From Temnothorax longispinosus (taxonomy: Eukaryota; Arthropoda; Insecta; Hymenoptera; Formicidae): 64,000 nucleotides of DNA. The position numbers and the translations under genes were made by a program. Of this stretch, positions 1 to 11,400 are shown in pieces. The first letter of the stretch is position 1; every line of letters starts with the position of its first letter. Location: assembly GCF_030848805.1 (NCBI RefSeq), contig NW_027269925.1, positions 62,001-126,000 on the forward strand. Reading direction: 5' to 3'. The notes beneath the pieces were generated by a model. That model did not search any database. It was given only the letters and a program-made list of their open reading frames with translations, and had not been told where the DNA came from.

Positions 1-1310
1 GTGGAATACCGTAAACTCACATTCTCTTACCACGTTCTCAAACGTTAAAATGTATATTAAACGCGCTGAATATATGTAAATAAGCAAAAACTGACATGTA
101 ATAAATTATGGCCTAACGTTAGTTTCTAGGACATAAAAATTTTTCATAAATAATGTGAAATTATTCACTTGCGGGTTAACGTCTGCGGAATCGGGTTGAC
201 GTGTGTGGAATACCGTAAACTCACATTCTCTTATCACGTTCTCAAACGTTAAAATGTATATTATACGCGCTGAATATACGTAAATAAGCAAAAACTGACA
301 TGTAATAAATTATGGCCTAACGTTAGTTTTCAGGACATAAACATTTTTCATAAATAATGTAAAATTATTCACTTGCGGGTCAACGTCTGCGGAATCAGGT
401 TGACGTGTGTGGAATACCGTAAACCCACATTCTCTTACCACGTTCTCAAACGTTAAAATGTATATTAAACGCGCTGAACATACGTAAATAAGCAAAAACT
501 GACATGTAATAAATTACAGCCTAACGTTAGTTTCCAGGACAAAAATTTTTTATAAATAATGTGAAATTATTCACTTGCGGGTTAACGTCTGCGGAATCGG
601 GTTGACGTGTGTGGAATACCGTAAATTTACATTCTCTTACCACGTTCTCAAACGTTAAAATGCATATTAAACGCGCTGAATATACGTAAATAAGCAAAAA
701 CTGACATGTAATAAATTATGGCCTAACGTTAGTTTCTAGGACATAAAAATTTTTCATAAATCATGTAAAATTATTGATTTGCGGGATAATGCTTGCGAAG
801 TAACGTAAATGTTTCCATATCGCGTTTTCAAATGTTAAGAAGTACTTTAAACCCCTTGAATTTACGGAAGTTATCAAAAATTGATATGTACAGTTCTATG
901 ACATAACCTCAAATTTCGGGGTACAAGCACATTTTTGTAAATCCAAAATTCACTTGCGGGTTGACGTGTGTGGAATACCGTAAACTCACATACTTTTACC
1001 ACGTTTTCAGACGTTAAAATGTATATTAAACGCGCTGAATATACGTAAATAAGCAAAAACTAACGTGTAATTAATTATGGCCTAACGTTAGTTTCCAGGA
1101 CATAAAAAATTTTTTATAAATAATGTGAAATTATTCACTTGCGAGTTAACTTCTGCGGAATCGGATTGACGTGTGTAGAATACCGTAAACTCACTTTCTC
1201 TTACCACGTTCTCAAACGTTAAAATGTATATTTAACATGCTGAATATACATAAATGAGTAAAAACTGACATTTATAATAAATTATGTCCTAACGTTAGTT
1301 TCCAGGACAA
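1..1310. repeat. Tandem satellite, 204-bp unit
   Basis: The phrase gtggaataccgtaaa recurs at 1, 205, 409, 611, 970 and (as gtagaatacc) 1175, giving a period of 202-205 bp. A degenerate unit fills about 781-960. Each unit carries the same landmarks in order: CACGTTCTCAAACGTTAAAA, ACGCGCTGAATATACG, CCTAACGTTAGTTT and CACTTGCGGGTTAACG. Short reading frames repeat at the same period only because the DNA does; they are not genes. The array may extend left of the window. Confidence 0.95.
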
Positions 1311-1465
1311 TCTTTTGTACATAATTCGTATATGTATACATTTTTTCCAAGACTGTCCTGGAAAATATCATTAGACATATTACGTTTCCAGGTCAGACCT
1401 GGAATCCACCAAATGTCTCGGAAAATGCCATTAGGTAGTAGATGTCCCGGTACCGACCATTTGAC

Positions 1466-1468
<3 letters not shown>

Positions 1469-1497
<29 letters not shown>
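1469..1497. repeat. (TA)n microsatellite
   Basis: About 14 TA dinucleotides in a row, just past the satellite. Confidence 0.95.
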
Positions 1498-1499
<2 letters not shown>

Positions 1500-1500
<1 letters not shown>

Positions 1501-2560
1501 TGTGTGTATTTATAATGCTGTTCGCGATCGAACCGTAATTCCCCGTGAATAATCGCGAGGAGAATTCTCGCTTAAGCCCAGCATTGTTTCGGGAACAACC
1601 GCCGTTATTCCAAGAACCTTCGAGAAGCCGAGAAACGAACGCTTGTTTTTCCTCGCGTGCTTGCTCTATCCCCTTTGTCTCATCGCGCGACGTAAACATT
1701 GGAGACGGAGCGCCTGACCACGGCGAGAGCAGCTGATCGGTTGCCGACTCCGAAATTCGAGGAGTTCAAATCGAAAGACAAGTCAACGGGTCGGCTACCG
1801 ATTGGCTCGACTAATTGTTCGGCCCATTACCGGGGATGCGTGACGCGTGGGGATGGGGAGCTCGTACCTCCGAGTGCGCCGGAGGCTCGAGCGATACGCT
1901 TTTGGAGACGTAACGAGCATCTTTCTTTTCGAAAAGCAAATTGCCTCTTGCGTGGAGTCTCGACGACTGCTCGATCCGTGGCTCGCGGAACAGATCGTGC
2001 GACGAGAACCGTAGCTCGCGGAATAAGCGCCGACTTTCGAGTAATCAGAACCGCGTTTCGTGGATTCCTAAACTCCGTGTAAATAAGTGTATCATATTCT
2101 GTGTAAATACATTTTGTAAATAGACATACAAGAGTTAACGTTTGAAATAAGCCCCGTTCCCGTGCCTCTAACTCGATCTTCCTTCTGCTCACGCACAAAT
2201 GCACTTACTTGTACTTGAAACATTCATTCTGCAAAACGATCCTTCACAATGTGTGAGAAATTGTTTAATATTGTATTCGTTTATTCTTCGTCTAGAACTC
2301 AGAAACGCATAGAAACACTCGAAACGCTCAGAAACGACTAACCTTTTCCGTTGCGCGACCGTTATTTATCCCCTCGGTTACCTGCTCATCCCCTCCCCGT
2401 TACCATAAACCAATCAAAACATCTTAGAAACTTTCTCTTTTTTTACGTCATCATTTCGGAATTTTTCTAGAACATCCACGGTCACCGTGCCCGGTCTGGA
2501 CTACATCGTTTAACATTCTTTTTGAATTTATATATTGTATTTAACACAACAGCTACTACT
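1500..2560. other. Unassigned stretch, partly GC-rich
   Basis: From 1510 to about 2210 base composition rises well above the flanks and both strands carry overlapping open frames of 60-127 codons. None shows a recognisable motif. The composition shift suggests old mobile-element DNA such as an LTR remnant, but no ends, target duplication or coding motif supports naming it. From 2210 to 2560 I see no gene. Confidence 0.4.
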
Positions 2561-2568
2561 TCAACGAA

Positions 2569-2578
2569 CGCGCGCGCG

Positions 2579-2637
<59 letters not shown>
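2569..2637. repeat. (CG)n(CA)n compound microsatellite
   Basis: About ten CG dinucleotides run directly into about 25 CA dinucleotides. Confidence 0.97.
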
Positions 2638-2639
<2 letters not shown>

Positions 2640-3220
2640 TTTTTTTAACATTCTATTATTTTTCCCGTTGAATCTATTGCCGCTGTCAGATTTATAAAAA
2701 ATTTATTTTGCAGTAATTTGTTTAAACAATTATTGTTTAAACAATTATTGTATTCCAATTTACATAGTTAAAGGTCATGTTCTATTTTCAATTATTAGTT
2801 TTACTATGTTGTTAGTAGTTTAAGCATAGGCGTTAATAAGTTTATGCGAATTTGGAAGGTTTTAAATACAAATGTACATTAAAAACAAAGTAGCAGCTAG
2901 TAGCAGCTAATTTTTACAAATTTTGTTACATAATAATATAAACTTTAATTTAAAATTTGTTGCACTGTGGGAATCCGTGGGACTTTTAACTTTTCTCTAT
3001 TTTTCTGAAACGATTGCACACAAATTTTCATTATTTTACACTTCAAACATTGCGTTACTGTTAATTTATATTTATTTGTTATAATTTTTAACAAATACGA
3101 CAATAAACTACATTTTTTCATTTAAAACATTTGCTTTGTAGAATTAAAAAAGATCAACTTTACGATTTTCTACGAATTTTTGAATATGACGCTTGAACAT
3201 GAGCTCGGACGCTCGAGCTG
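2640..3220. other. AT-rich DNA, no gene seen
   Basis: Low-complexity AT-rich sequence with short direct repeats of tttaaacaattattg. No open frame with recognisable content. Confidence 0.7.
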
Positions 3221-3223
3221 TTA

Positions 3224-3258
3224 AGGCCGGTTTTCACACGCAATGATTGGTGGCGCCA
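3224..3258 (+). repeat. Left terminal inverted repeat of the Harbinger element
   Basis: 35 bp, a perfect inverted match to 7365-7399. Preceded by TTA. Confidence 0.97.
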
Positions 3259-3462
3259 ACTGACTGGCATTCGTTGGCGCCAGAAACCGTTTCCATTAAA
3301 CTGGCGAACTCATAAGTGTTTATACACGCAATGATTAATGGCGCCAACTGACTGGCATTCATTGGCGCCAGAAACCGTTTCCATTAAACTGGCAAACTCA
3401 TAAGTGTTTGCATAGTGATGTTATTGGCGCATAATATGGAAAATATGTAGGTAATCGTCAAG

Positions 3463-6061
3463 ATGTCAACCGAGTTGTTGGATGCGACTATTCGTTTGGG
3501 AATTTTAGTAATAAGTAACGAACTACAAAACATTCTTGCGGTTAAACTGAAAAGAAAGAAACGTAGATATTGGGTACGAAAATGGATCGCTAGACGAGAA
3601 GTTGCTTTACAATTTATAGAAGAACTAGCTGCAGAGGATAACCAAACGTATCTGAACATGTTTCGAATGACCCAAGAACGTTTTCAAGATTTGTTAGGGA
3701 TGGTGTCTGCTAAACTTCAAAAGCAAGATACGCATGAGGCCAGCACTTTCACCAAAACTGAAGCTTCAGATCGTGCTTAGATACTTGGCTACTGGTGACT
3801 CCCTCGCATCATTACAGTTACTGTTCAGAGTTCCCAAGTGCACAATCTGTACTTTTTTACCTGAAGTCTTGGATATCATTCACGAAGCGTTGAAAGATTT
3901 TATTAAGGTAAGCTTTTTCCTAGCATTATTATTAATATTACTACAATGAGTGCTATATGTAGGTATATCAAATTTCAATGTTCTATCTTGAAAATAGTCT
4001 TTAAACTTTCTTTATTAGCCCGGTTTTCTTCCGATTTAAACTTTCTGTTGTACTGTAAATTTCTTTGGCTTCCTTCATAGATAGATGAACAAATAATTTT
4101 TTTAGTACTTTTTCGTATTTCAAATTTATTTAAGAGACAAAACCTAAATATAAAATTACAAAAATAAATTTTTAAAGAAAATAAAAACTCATGTATTTGT
4201 AAGATTAAATAAAAAGTTTATTTAAAATATATATATGACATAGGTCAACAAAATTCTTAGAATAGGTCTGAAAATCTAACAAAACAAACTTTCAAAAAGA
4301 AAAAAAAATAGTTTTGGTATTAAGACTTTGTAAAAACTAAAACTGAAATAAGTTTACTTTTAGTAGGTCTACAGGATTTACAAAGTCCAAAAACATAATA
4401 TAGCATACACTAAAAAAATTTTTTTTATATTAAGATTGAAATAAAAGTTTACTTTAAAGAGACCTCTAAGGCCTGCAATACCTACAAAATAAAGTAAAAA
4501 TTAAAAGTCAGTCACTTTATAGTCATTAAAATTACATGTTCAAATCTGATGAATCTGTATTCTCTACACTGTCCTTAATTTCTACGACCTCAACGGGTAC
4601 AATAGTAGATGAGCTAACAGGTACATTAATCAAAGATGGCATAGTAGTAGAACTTGAAAGTGGTGAAGAAAAAAGTAATGAACTTTGACTGTGCTTAGAT
4701 GGATCTACATCAGTGTGTACAGAAGATGAAAGTTGTTGCATCATCAAAGTGTTCAATAAAATATCTAGTATTTGCTTCTGACATTGTAGCGCGTTTGACG
4801 TGGTCATTTGACGAAGATATTCTGCAACAGTGCTGCCAAATTGTTCGTATAAATCAGTACGTGTTCGCGTTGCCACAGCATGCTGTTCGGAAACATTTTG
4901 AAGCGCATTTATTGCTTGTTGAATTGTAGACATGCTAGATTGCATTTTTTGATTTTGTTTCATGGGAGGCTGTAGTGGTTGCTTTGTATGCTTTATTGCA
5001 GATGTATCTGGTTGTACATTTACTGTCGTTCTGAGCTTTTTGGAAGACCGTGACTGATGAGCACTTGTAACTTCTTGTTCTTTATTAATCTGCTCTTCTT
5101 CTAATAATAGATCATTATTATCATCTTCCAGTTCCTCTGTCTCATCTTTCTGTGTTGTCAATTCCTAAAACAATAGAATAAAGATATTTGTAAAAACAGA
5201 AATTAACATAAAGTCTGTATTTTAATCATGAGTCTATATTTTTCGTTGTTTTCCTTTCAGATGACAAATACAACAGAAGAGTGGTGTAAAATAGAAAAAG
5301 GGTTTGCTGAGAGATGGAATTTCCCTGGCTGTGTTGGCAGTTTGGACGGCAAACATGTTGTTATTAAGAAACCTAAACACAGTGGATCACTGTATTACAA
5401 CTATAAGGGATCCTACAGTATTGTTTTAATGGCTGTAGTAGATAGTGAATATATTTTCCGTTACATTGATGTTGGAGCTTTAGGAAGAAATTCTGATGGT
5501 GGAATATTTCAGAATAGCAGCTTAAAAAGAGCTATTGATGAGAAGTTACTCAATTTGCCAGAGAACTTTTTCTTTGTTGGCGATGATGCTTTCCCCTTAA
5601 AATTATATTTGTTAAAACCGTATTCCAGAAGCGATTCATTAAATGTTAAGAAACTGATCTTTAACTACAGACTTTCTAGAGCTCGAAGGATTGTTGAGAA
5701 TGCATTTGGAATCCTGGCAAATAAATTCCAGGTTTTTGCAAAACCAATTACATATGAACCAAAAAAAGCTGATAAAATTATTCTGGCAGCTGTTGCTTTA
5801 CATAATTGGTTACAAATAACCTCACAATCACACTATATTCCACCTGGATCTATTGATATTGATGACATTGAAAATGGAAGAGTTATTCCTGAACATTGGC
5901 GTCAGGATGGTCAAGGATTATTCAGCCTATCAAGACAAGAAAGTAACAACGGTCAACAATCAGCTGGCGAGCTCAGAGACCAACTTGCTACTTACTTTAT
6001 GGGAGAAGGAGCAGTGCCTTGGCAGATGGCAATGATTCAATCGACTAATCATCCTACGTAG
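3463..6061 (+). pseudogene. Harbinger (HARBI1-like) DDE transposase, two exons, one frameshift
   Basis: Exon 1 runs 3463-3907 and exon 2 5261-6061. The intron has donor AAG|GTAAGC and acceptor TTTCAG, and joins the exons in phase. Exon 1 starts with a basic stretch rich in Lys/Arg and the helical N-terminal domain. At about 3730 the frame shifts by one base between KLQKQDT and MRPALSP, so the copy is broken unless the base is an assembly error. Exon 2 holds the catalytic core: the first Asp in SLDGKHV, the second in VGDDAFPL, and the Glu in RRIVENAFG. All three acidic residues of the DDE triad are present. The intron contains the second exon of the opposite-strand MADF gene. An AATAAA lies 64 bp after the stop. 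Confidence 0.92.
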
Positions 6062-6606
6062 ACTTCAGTATAATACATTGTTAAGTTTAGTGTACACAGA
6101 AATGTTTATGATTAAACACAGTAAAATAAACATACTATATAACTTTTAAAACTGACCTCTGAATCATAATTCTACAAAATTAAGAAACTAAAAATTCTTA
6201 CCAAATTTGACTTAGTTGACCGAGGTTTGAGAACCTTTCGTAGAAAGCGGTCAGCAACAGGGTACCAGGTAACAGAAGGTATATATACGTCTTCTGCTGA
6301 AGCTCCACTTCTCTTTGAGGCTTCAACTTTATGGAATTCCAATGTATAAGCGTTTCTTATACTGCGAATTTTAGCCTTTACAAGCGTGTCGTTGATATCC
6401 GGAAAATTTTCTTTTAGCGCTTCAACCATTGCGTTATAGCTTTCGTCTTTCTTATTACGGTCTTTATATATTTCACTGGAAACATCCCACAGAGCAGGAA
6501 ACTGCTCGTACACTTCTAAAAACATTTTTATTTCGTCCGAATTCCATTTGTTTTGACGCTTTTTTATCACTTTTACTTTCTGTGCCACTTCTTTTGTATT
6601 CTGCAT
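4532..6606 (-). CDS. Harbinger-associated MADF (Myb/SANT-like) DNA-binding protein
   Basis: Exon 1 is 6606 down to 6202 and exon 2 is 5164 down to 4532. Donor TTG|GTAAGA and acceptor GTTTTAG join in phase 0 to give about 345 residues. Exon 1 carries a MADF-type domain: W-N-S-D-E followed by FLEVYEQFPALWD and a C-terminal VTWYPVADRF. Exon 2 is acidic at first, then Ser/Gln-rich, and ends in a helical region (EQFGSTVAEYLRQM) of the kind seen at the C-terminus of these proteins. In this superfamily the partner protein binds the transposon ends and helps bring the transposase to the nucleus; that role is family knowledge. The intron encloses exon 2 of the transposase on the other strand. The start at 6606 is chosen because it immediately precedes the MADF domain; the frame stays open upstream to 7059. 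Confidence 0.85.
6125..6130 (+). terminator. Polyadenylation signal AATAAA for the Harbinger transposase
   Basis: AATAAA 64 bases after the transposase stop codon. The position suits 3' end formation before the MADF exon on the other strand. Confidence 0.6.
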
Positions 6607-7059
6607 TATGAATAACGTCCTGTAAAACAGTGTCAGAATGCTTTCACGTAGTGGATAAATGACGCCTGCGTCAACGGGTCTGGCAGTTTTATACAAGGAG
6701 GGAATTTCTTCAGGTCTTCGTTCGTGCGTTGATCTCTCCTTAGCAGGGGAAGGACCTCTGACCAAGGGCGGTGGCGCCCGGTTTTTCGGGCTGGCACGGA
6801 GTTCCTCTTCCTGAGGTGCCGGGCCCGCCTGCTTAGCCAGGTTCCTCAGAGCGGCGGCGAAGCTCCTGCTATTCTGCTGCCCGCCCGATCCAGGTCCCGG
6901 GGTGTGACCCTGAGGTAGTACGCCGGAACTGAGTCGGTGGGACTTGCCAATCGAGGTTGGCTGAGCTTTGGTGCTGGCGGGCTGTAGACCTTGTTCCTTC
7001 TCCGGAATTTTTGCAGGTGCCTTTTTATCGGGTGCCTTTGGTGAGCAGTTCTTTCGCAC
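6607..7059 (-). other. GC-rich captured segment open in frame with the MADF gene
   Basis: Upstream of the MADF start the same frame continues without a stop for 151 codons. It is rich in Pro, Ala, Lys and Gly (for example SRSFAAALRNLAKQAGP). Composition jumps abruptly from AT-rich to strongly GC-rich at about 6660 and back at about 7075. It resembles the low-complexity N-terminal region of a retroelement gag/ORF1, but I cannot assign it. It may be a fragment captured inside the transposon, perhaps lengthening the MADF protein, or simply untranslated. Confidence 0.5.
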
Positions 7060-7364
7060 TGGCCTAACGGTTAATGTCGGTAGAACCTATGCAAGCATAT
7101 AACCTTAAATTTTATATTGACACTTATGAGTTTGCTAGGTTAATGGTAACGATTTCTGGCGTCAATGAATGCCAGTCAGTTGGCGCCAATAATCATTGCA
7201 TGTAAAAACGTCACTTACCTAACGTCTGGCGTCAGTACTACTAAATATCTTCAATTTAGATTTTGTGGCACCAGTAACCTCCAGTAACTGCCACACTACT
7301 AGCGCCAGTTTGTGTCAAGTGTTTACACTTGCATTTTTACTGGCGTTAGTCGACTGGCGCAGCC

Positions 7365-7399
7365 TGGCGCCACCAATCATTGCGTGTGAAAACCGGCCT
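7365..7399 (-). repeat. Right terminal inverted repeat of the Harbinger element
   Basis: 35 bp, the reverse complement of 3224-3258. Followed by TTA. Confidence 0.97.
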
Positions 7400-7569
7400 T
7401 TACTCGTGCGAAGGTCCTTTTTGTACTGGCTTATAACTGTCATGTATACTTAATTAGCCCTTATAAAGGGCCGTTACATATTCTTTGAACATTACTCTAT
7501 ACATCTATGTACTTCAAATCCCATAAATTAAAACTTTATTTTTCGACTTTTGGCCAGCTTTTCGGGAAT

Positions 7570-7812
7570 CGGCCCCACTGTGAATCGGTGAGAGCTCTGA
7601 TTGATCAGGGCTCAGAGGTCTCGCTGATCTCCGAGGCGCTGGCGCAGCGACTCAAGCTGCAGCGTTCCAAGTCGACTTTCGCCATTTTCGGCATCGGAGG
7701 GACTCGTTCCGGTCAGGCTCGAGGGAAGGTCACCCTGCAGCTAACGTCCCATGTGACCAGGGTGCGTACTCTCCCGTACAATTTCATTGTTTCGCGTTTC
7801 AGCGCCATCTAA
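7570..7812 (+). pseudogene. BEL/Pao retrotransposon aspartic protease fragment
   Basis: The frame contains RALIDQGSEVSLISEALAQR followed by IFGIGGTRSG. This is the BEL/Pao-type protease signature, with DQG in place of the more usual DSG/DTG at the active site. About 75 recognisable codons remain, with no reverse transcriptase, integrase or LTR nearby, so this is an orphan scrap. Base composition is higher in GC than the flanks. It lies just outside the right end of the Harbinger element. Confidence 0.8.
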
Positions 7813-7894
7813 TAGTTTTCCCTCGTGAAAATGGAACTACGTAGCAAAATGGCGTCATCCGTCGGTAAAAATGCGCAACTTTTTAGTATCCATA

Positions 7895-7978
7895 GGGCCA
7901 GTTTCACCATCTCCGATTAACGTAATCCTCCGAAACTCATTCTTTGTCTCTTTTTTTCGGAGATGGTGAAACTGGCCC
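7895..7978. mobile_element. Small hairpin element (MITE-like), 84 bp
   Basis: GGGCCAGTTTCACCATCTCCG at the left pairs with its reverse complement at the right, leaving a ~40-bp loop. There is no coding capacity. Flanks do not give a clear target duplication. Confidence 0.7.
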
Positions 7979-8151
7979 TTACATTTATTATTAAAATAAA
8001 AAATTAAATTATTTGTAAAAAATATAATATATAAATATAGGATATTGAAATATGAGTACAAAAGTTATTATTTACGTTTTATAAATGTTTTTATTGTTGT
8101 TATACAACTCTGCGTGTAATAAAATTATAATACAATAATATTATTGGCCTA

Positions 8152-8323
8152 TACTACGTTTACGCGAGCGTTACTTCTGTAGTAACTTACGATAATTTTT
8201 TCGCGTAAACGAGATTTTCTTTCGCGTAAACGGGATTTTGTAGTAACTTATGATAATTTACTCCGTGTAAACGAGTGCATTATCATAAGTTATTATAGAA
8301 GTAACGCTCGCGTAAACGTACTA
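8152..8323. mobile_element. MITE family A, copy 1
   Basis: The ends TACTACGTTTACGCGAGCG and its reverse complement bracket internal repeats of TAGTAACTTACGATAATT in both orientations. A second copy lies at 22912-23031. Non-coding. Confidence 0.75.
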
Positions 8324-10500
8324 GTTTACATCCAATGTTTACATCCAAAGCCTGTGAGGATTGTATACGAAATAATTAATAGTGTAAAGGATCCAAATGA
8401 AATTAGTAGACAGAATATCTTATTTAATTCTACAAGAATAGACATTTTATATTAAAGTAATTCCTAATAATAATACTCAAAATTAAAGAAATTCTTAGAA
8501 ATTTACGGAACAAGAAACGAAAATCTCGAAATTATGTTGAATTTAGGTAGACGCAATCTATTTATTTATAATTTATTTTAAGTAGAGAATATATTAAATA
8601 ATAAATTTATTTCGAGTATCTTTGGGTCACATAAAAAACCGATCGCAACCACGCATTTTTAAACTTTAAGACATATATGTGATACCGACGAGATAAACGA
8701 TGGCTACGAAACTATACCGTCATGTATATTCAAATAATGGCTACTTTTTTATATGTTAATATATTCTATTACACTTGCAAAAATTTTATAAGCAATTCAG
8801 AATAAATACTTTTATAAAATAACGATCGTTCTCCTGTAATCATTACTGATACAAGAGAAAGAGATTAAAAAAAAACCTACTACAAATATAATTATCGATC
8901 AGTTTTCGCAATTCCACAGAAAATTCGATTTCTCACTTGTCAATCCTTTTGTACGAATGCGGAAAACGATCTAAACTATAAACCTTTTTGTACACGATAA
9001 GTATATGTATAATAGGGCCTAATGTGCATAATAGCAAGAATCAACAATTTCGGTTCAATAAATTTTCAAAATTCTCTACTTTGCTATTATCGATATTACT
9101 ATATTTAATTGTATGTATTATGCATTTGTCTGTTGTGGATATATATATACTATATTAACTGTACAAACGGAAAACTCATTTCGTCTGCCACTTTATTTAT
9201 TGTATTATTGACAATTATAAGTAATTATTATATTTGTAGTCAACCTTTAATTAGTTAGTTAATTAAACATATCGTCAGCGTTATGCAAATGGATATCAAT
9301 CAGATCGAATAAAAAAATAAGAAACAATGATAAAAAAATAGAATGACAGAAAGACAAGATAATAGATATTTTCAATTAATTTGAAAAATAGCTGAATAAG
9401 GGCCGGTTGTTCCAACCTGTTGGTGAGCTCACCAATAGTTAAATCAATGCCTATCTTTGTCTAATGAACTGATAAACAAAGACATATATATGATCTAACT
9501 ACTAGTTAGCTTACCAACAGGTTGGAACAATGGACCCTAAAATTGATATAAAATTATTATCTCTATTAATCATGTACTTGATTGCCACATACAAATAAAA
9601 GTATTTAAAAAGATATATTATTGTGCCTGTGAACAAACACGTTACAGATATGAAATTTTTACTGTAATAATCTATCCATGTTTAAATTGAGACATAATAC
9701 GACAAATGCAAGAAAAAAATATCGCATGCATTTTATAACATTATTCAAAATATTAATTCACGAAAAGGAGAAAAATGGTAACAATATGAATATTTTCTTT
9801 GCAAGTTGACAATTGTAGTGTGTTCTACTTTTATATGCAGAGATGGAATATGGTAATATGTGAAGAATATCACAAACTTGACCCCCTTTAATCTGCACAA
9901 TGTTAATAAGAGCAATTAACCGACATTTTATATAATTTATCTGTAAAAAAAAGATAAAATATACATAGGAAAAAAAGTGATATTACATTTTCGCAATATT
10001 GGAAAAGATTTCGTACTTAAGTATATCTAGCTTTCTTTAAACAGTACACACAAAGATTAAAAAAGCTCAACTATTAAATATAAATACATAACACTGACGA
10101 TACGCATGTAGATAATTTAGCGTTTCTTAAACATTGGCAGTTGTAGCCTGGACGTATATTGTGGTCCAAAATAGGGTAAAACATTTGGGATGATCCATTT
10201 TAATTGTACCTGACTTATTTTAAACAACTATTCTTAAAATTAAGGGAAAGAAAATAAGTCCTCGGGAAAAACTTCCAATTCGACTAACGTCGTTAAAACA
10301 CACTAAATAAAATAGTAAATTTTTAGCTAAATCATTTTACATCGCAACATGCTAATTGTAAGTACGTTGCGAATAATGACACATATCTTGCTCGTCTTAA
10401 TGAATATAACTTGTCTTAAAATTACCTAAAACAATGGGGCATTTCCATTAGTCTATCTACTAATTTCGAAAGGCAAAAGCGAGAGGCTGACGCAACGTTT
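8324..10500. other. AT-rich DNA, no gene seen apart from one MITE
   Basis: About 2.2 kb of AT-rich sequence with no open frame of recognisable content on either strand. It holds the hairpin element listed separately at 9399-9538. Confidence 0.6.
9399..9538. mobile_element. Small inverted-repeat element (MITE-like), 140 bp
   Basis: The left arm AGGGCCGGTTGTTCCAACCT pairs with the right arm reading AGGTTGGAACAATGGACCCT with few mismatches. The inner parts of the arms also pair. Non-coding. Confidence 0.7.
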
Positions 10501-10509
10501 CAGGAACGT

Positions 10510-10719
10510 TCAAGGACGACACACGAGGTACGTCCGTAGAAGATAGACGGAGGAAACGCCGGTCGCCGACTCTGAAAAATAGAACAACAATGACATTAAT
10601 TTGTGCCGATTCTCGCTGAATTCACTAATTTTCGAATTATGATAACTAACTTACCAATATTCTCCGTTCTTTCCGAATGTGGAAGTGGAATGTAAAAACC
10701 GTATAGGCTTGTTCTCTAG
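10510..10719 (-). other. Possible two-exon gene end, unidentified
   Basis: On the minus strand, a segment ending at 10655 carries a strong donor (ATTG|GTAAGT). An acceptor ATTTTTCAG opens the next segment at 10571. Joined, they read on in one frame to a stop at 10510. The exon-like stretch near 10510-10571 is richer in GC than its surroundings. The product would be only ~40 residues and shows no family motif. It could be the tail of a host gene with upstream exons further right, or chance. Confidence 0.2.
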
Positions 10720-11068
10720 GCTATTCTGACTTTAAAGATAATGTTTTTTAAACAAATTTCATTTGAATTATCAAGATTCAGCAATGTCAGCTGATCTCAA
10801 TCTTAATGACAAGGTCGTTATCAAAACAGAAATAAATCATAATATTCGCACTTTGGCATGTCAAAATCCTACATTACTATCGCCGCATAATATATATTTA
10901 ACATTTATCACTCAAACAAATCTAACTCGTTTGGAAGAGTTATTATAAATGATACGACATATAAAATTATCAAAATAACAAACATATCAAAAATATGACA
11001 TTTGTCATACATAAAAATAAGTATATCGATTACTATATATCTAATCTTAATGACTAAATCACTCATTG

Positions 11069-11236
11069 TTAATTCTGCTTGTTCGGCAGAGCTATCGATA
11101 TATTAATATCTCTGTAGCTTTTATCTACGTGAGATAAAATAAGGTAAGTCAAAAGTATTGCATTCATAATTAAAGTTATCGCTAGTATTGCGTATAAAAT
11201 TAGGAACTCGTTCACGATGTCTCTTTCGTTAATCAT
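11069..11236 (-). CDS. Micro-membrane ORF, unit X locus 1 (diverged)
   Basis: A 55-residue frame starting MINERDIVNEF, then a hydrophobic segment LYAILAITLIMNAILLTYLI, then a polar tail. An in-frame ATG at 11293 would add 19 residues. It lies directly downstream, on the same strand, of an acidic-tailed frame ending at 11300. That is the arrangement also seen near 13.1-14.0, 16.7-17.0 and 27.0-27.6 kb. No known family is recognised. A single-pass membrane peptide is inference from hydrophobicity. Confidence 0.4.
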   Translation of the reverse strand: MINERDIVNEFLILYAILAITLIMNAILLTYLILSHVDKSYRDINISIALPNKQN

Positions 11237-11299
11237 ACTGATTATTGTCACGCTTCGTTCTCTAATCAAACTTTTGTTTCTACAGGCATCCAACCAACC

Positions 11300-11400
11300 T
11301 CATTCGTTCTGCGAATCAGCTGTCACTTGGTCATCGGGCTGGATCTGCTGGCTCGACTGGATCAGCTGCTCGACAGGAACTCCTTCGTCGCTGTCAGATA
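11300..11400 (-). pseudogene. Acidic C-terminal tail of a unit X protein, locus 1
   Basis: A frame reading LSDSDEGVPVEQLIQ and ending QVTADSQNE before a stop. It is Asp/Glu/Gln-rich, like the tails ending DEGDIPD at 16837 and DEGDIPE at 27159. The upstream frame is broken within about 30 codons. An AG just before DEG could be a splice acceptor. Confidence 0.4.

Larger units (their letters stand above)
3224..7399. mobile_element. PIF/Harbinger DNA transposon, autonomous type
   Basis: The element is 4,176 bp, begins AGGCCGGTTTTCACACGC and ends with the exact reverse complement. The 35-bp terminal inverted repeats match perfectly, and TTA flanks both sides (3221-3223 and 7400-7402). A 3-bp TTA duplication is characteristic of PIF/Harbinger. 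It encodes both proteins expected of this superfamily: a HARBI1-like DDE transposase on the plus strand and a MADF DNA-binding protein on the minus strand. About 80 bp of subterminal sequence next to the left end is present twice (3247-3325 and 3331-3410) and again, inverted and diverged, near the right end (7120-7210). The transposase reading frame is broken once, so this copy may depend on others. Confidence 0.95.

Noticed and set aside
1699..2204. Overlapping open frames on both strands
   Set aside because: No motif, no support from context; expected in GC-rich DNA with few stops.
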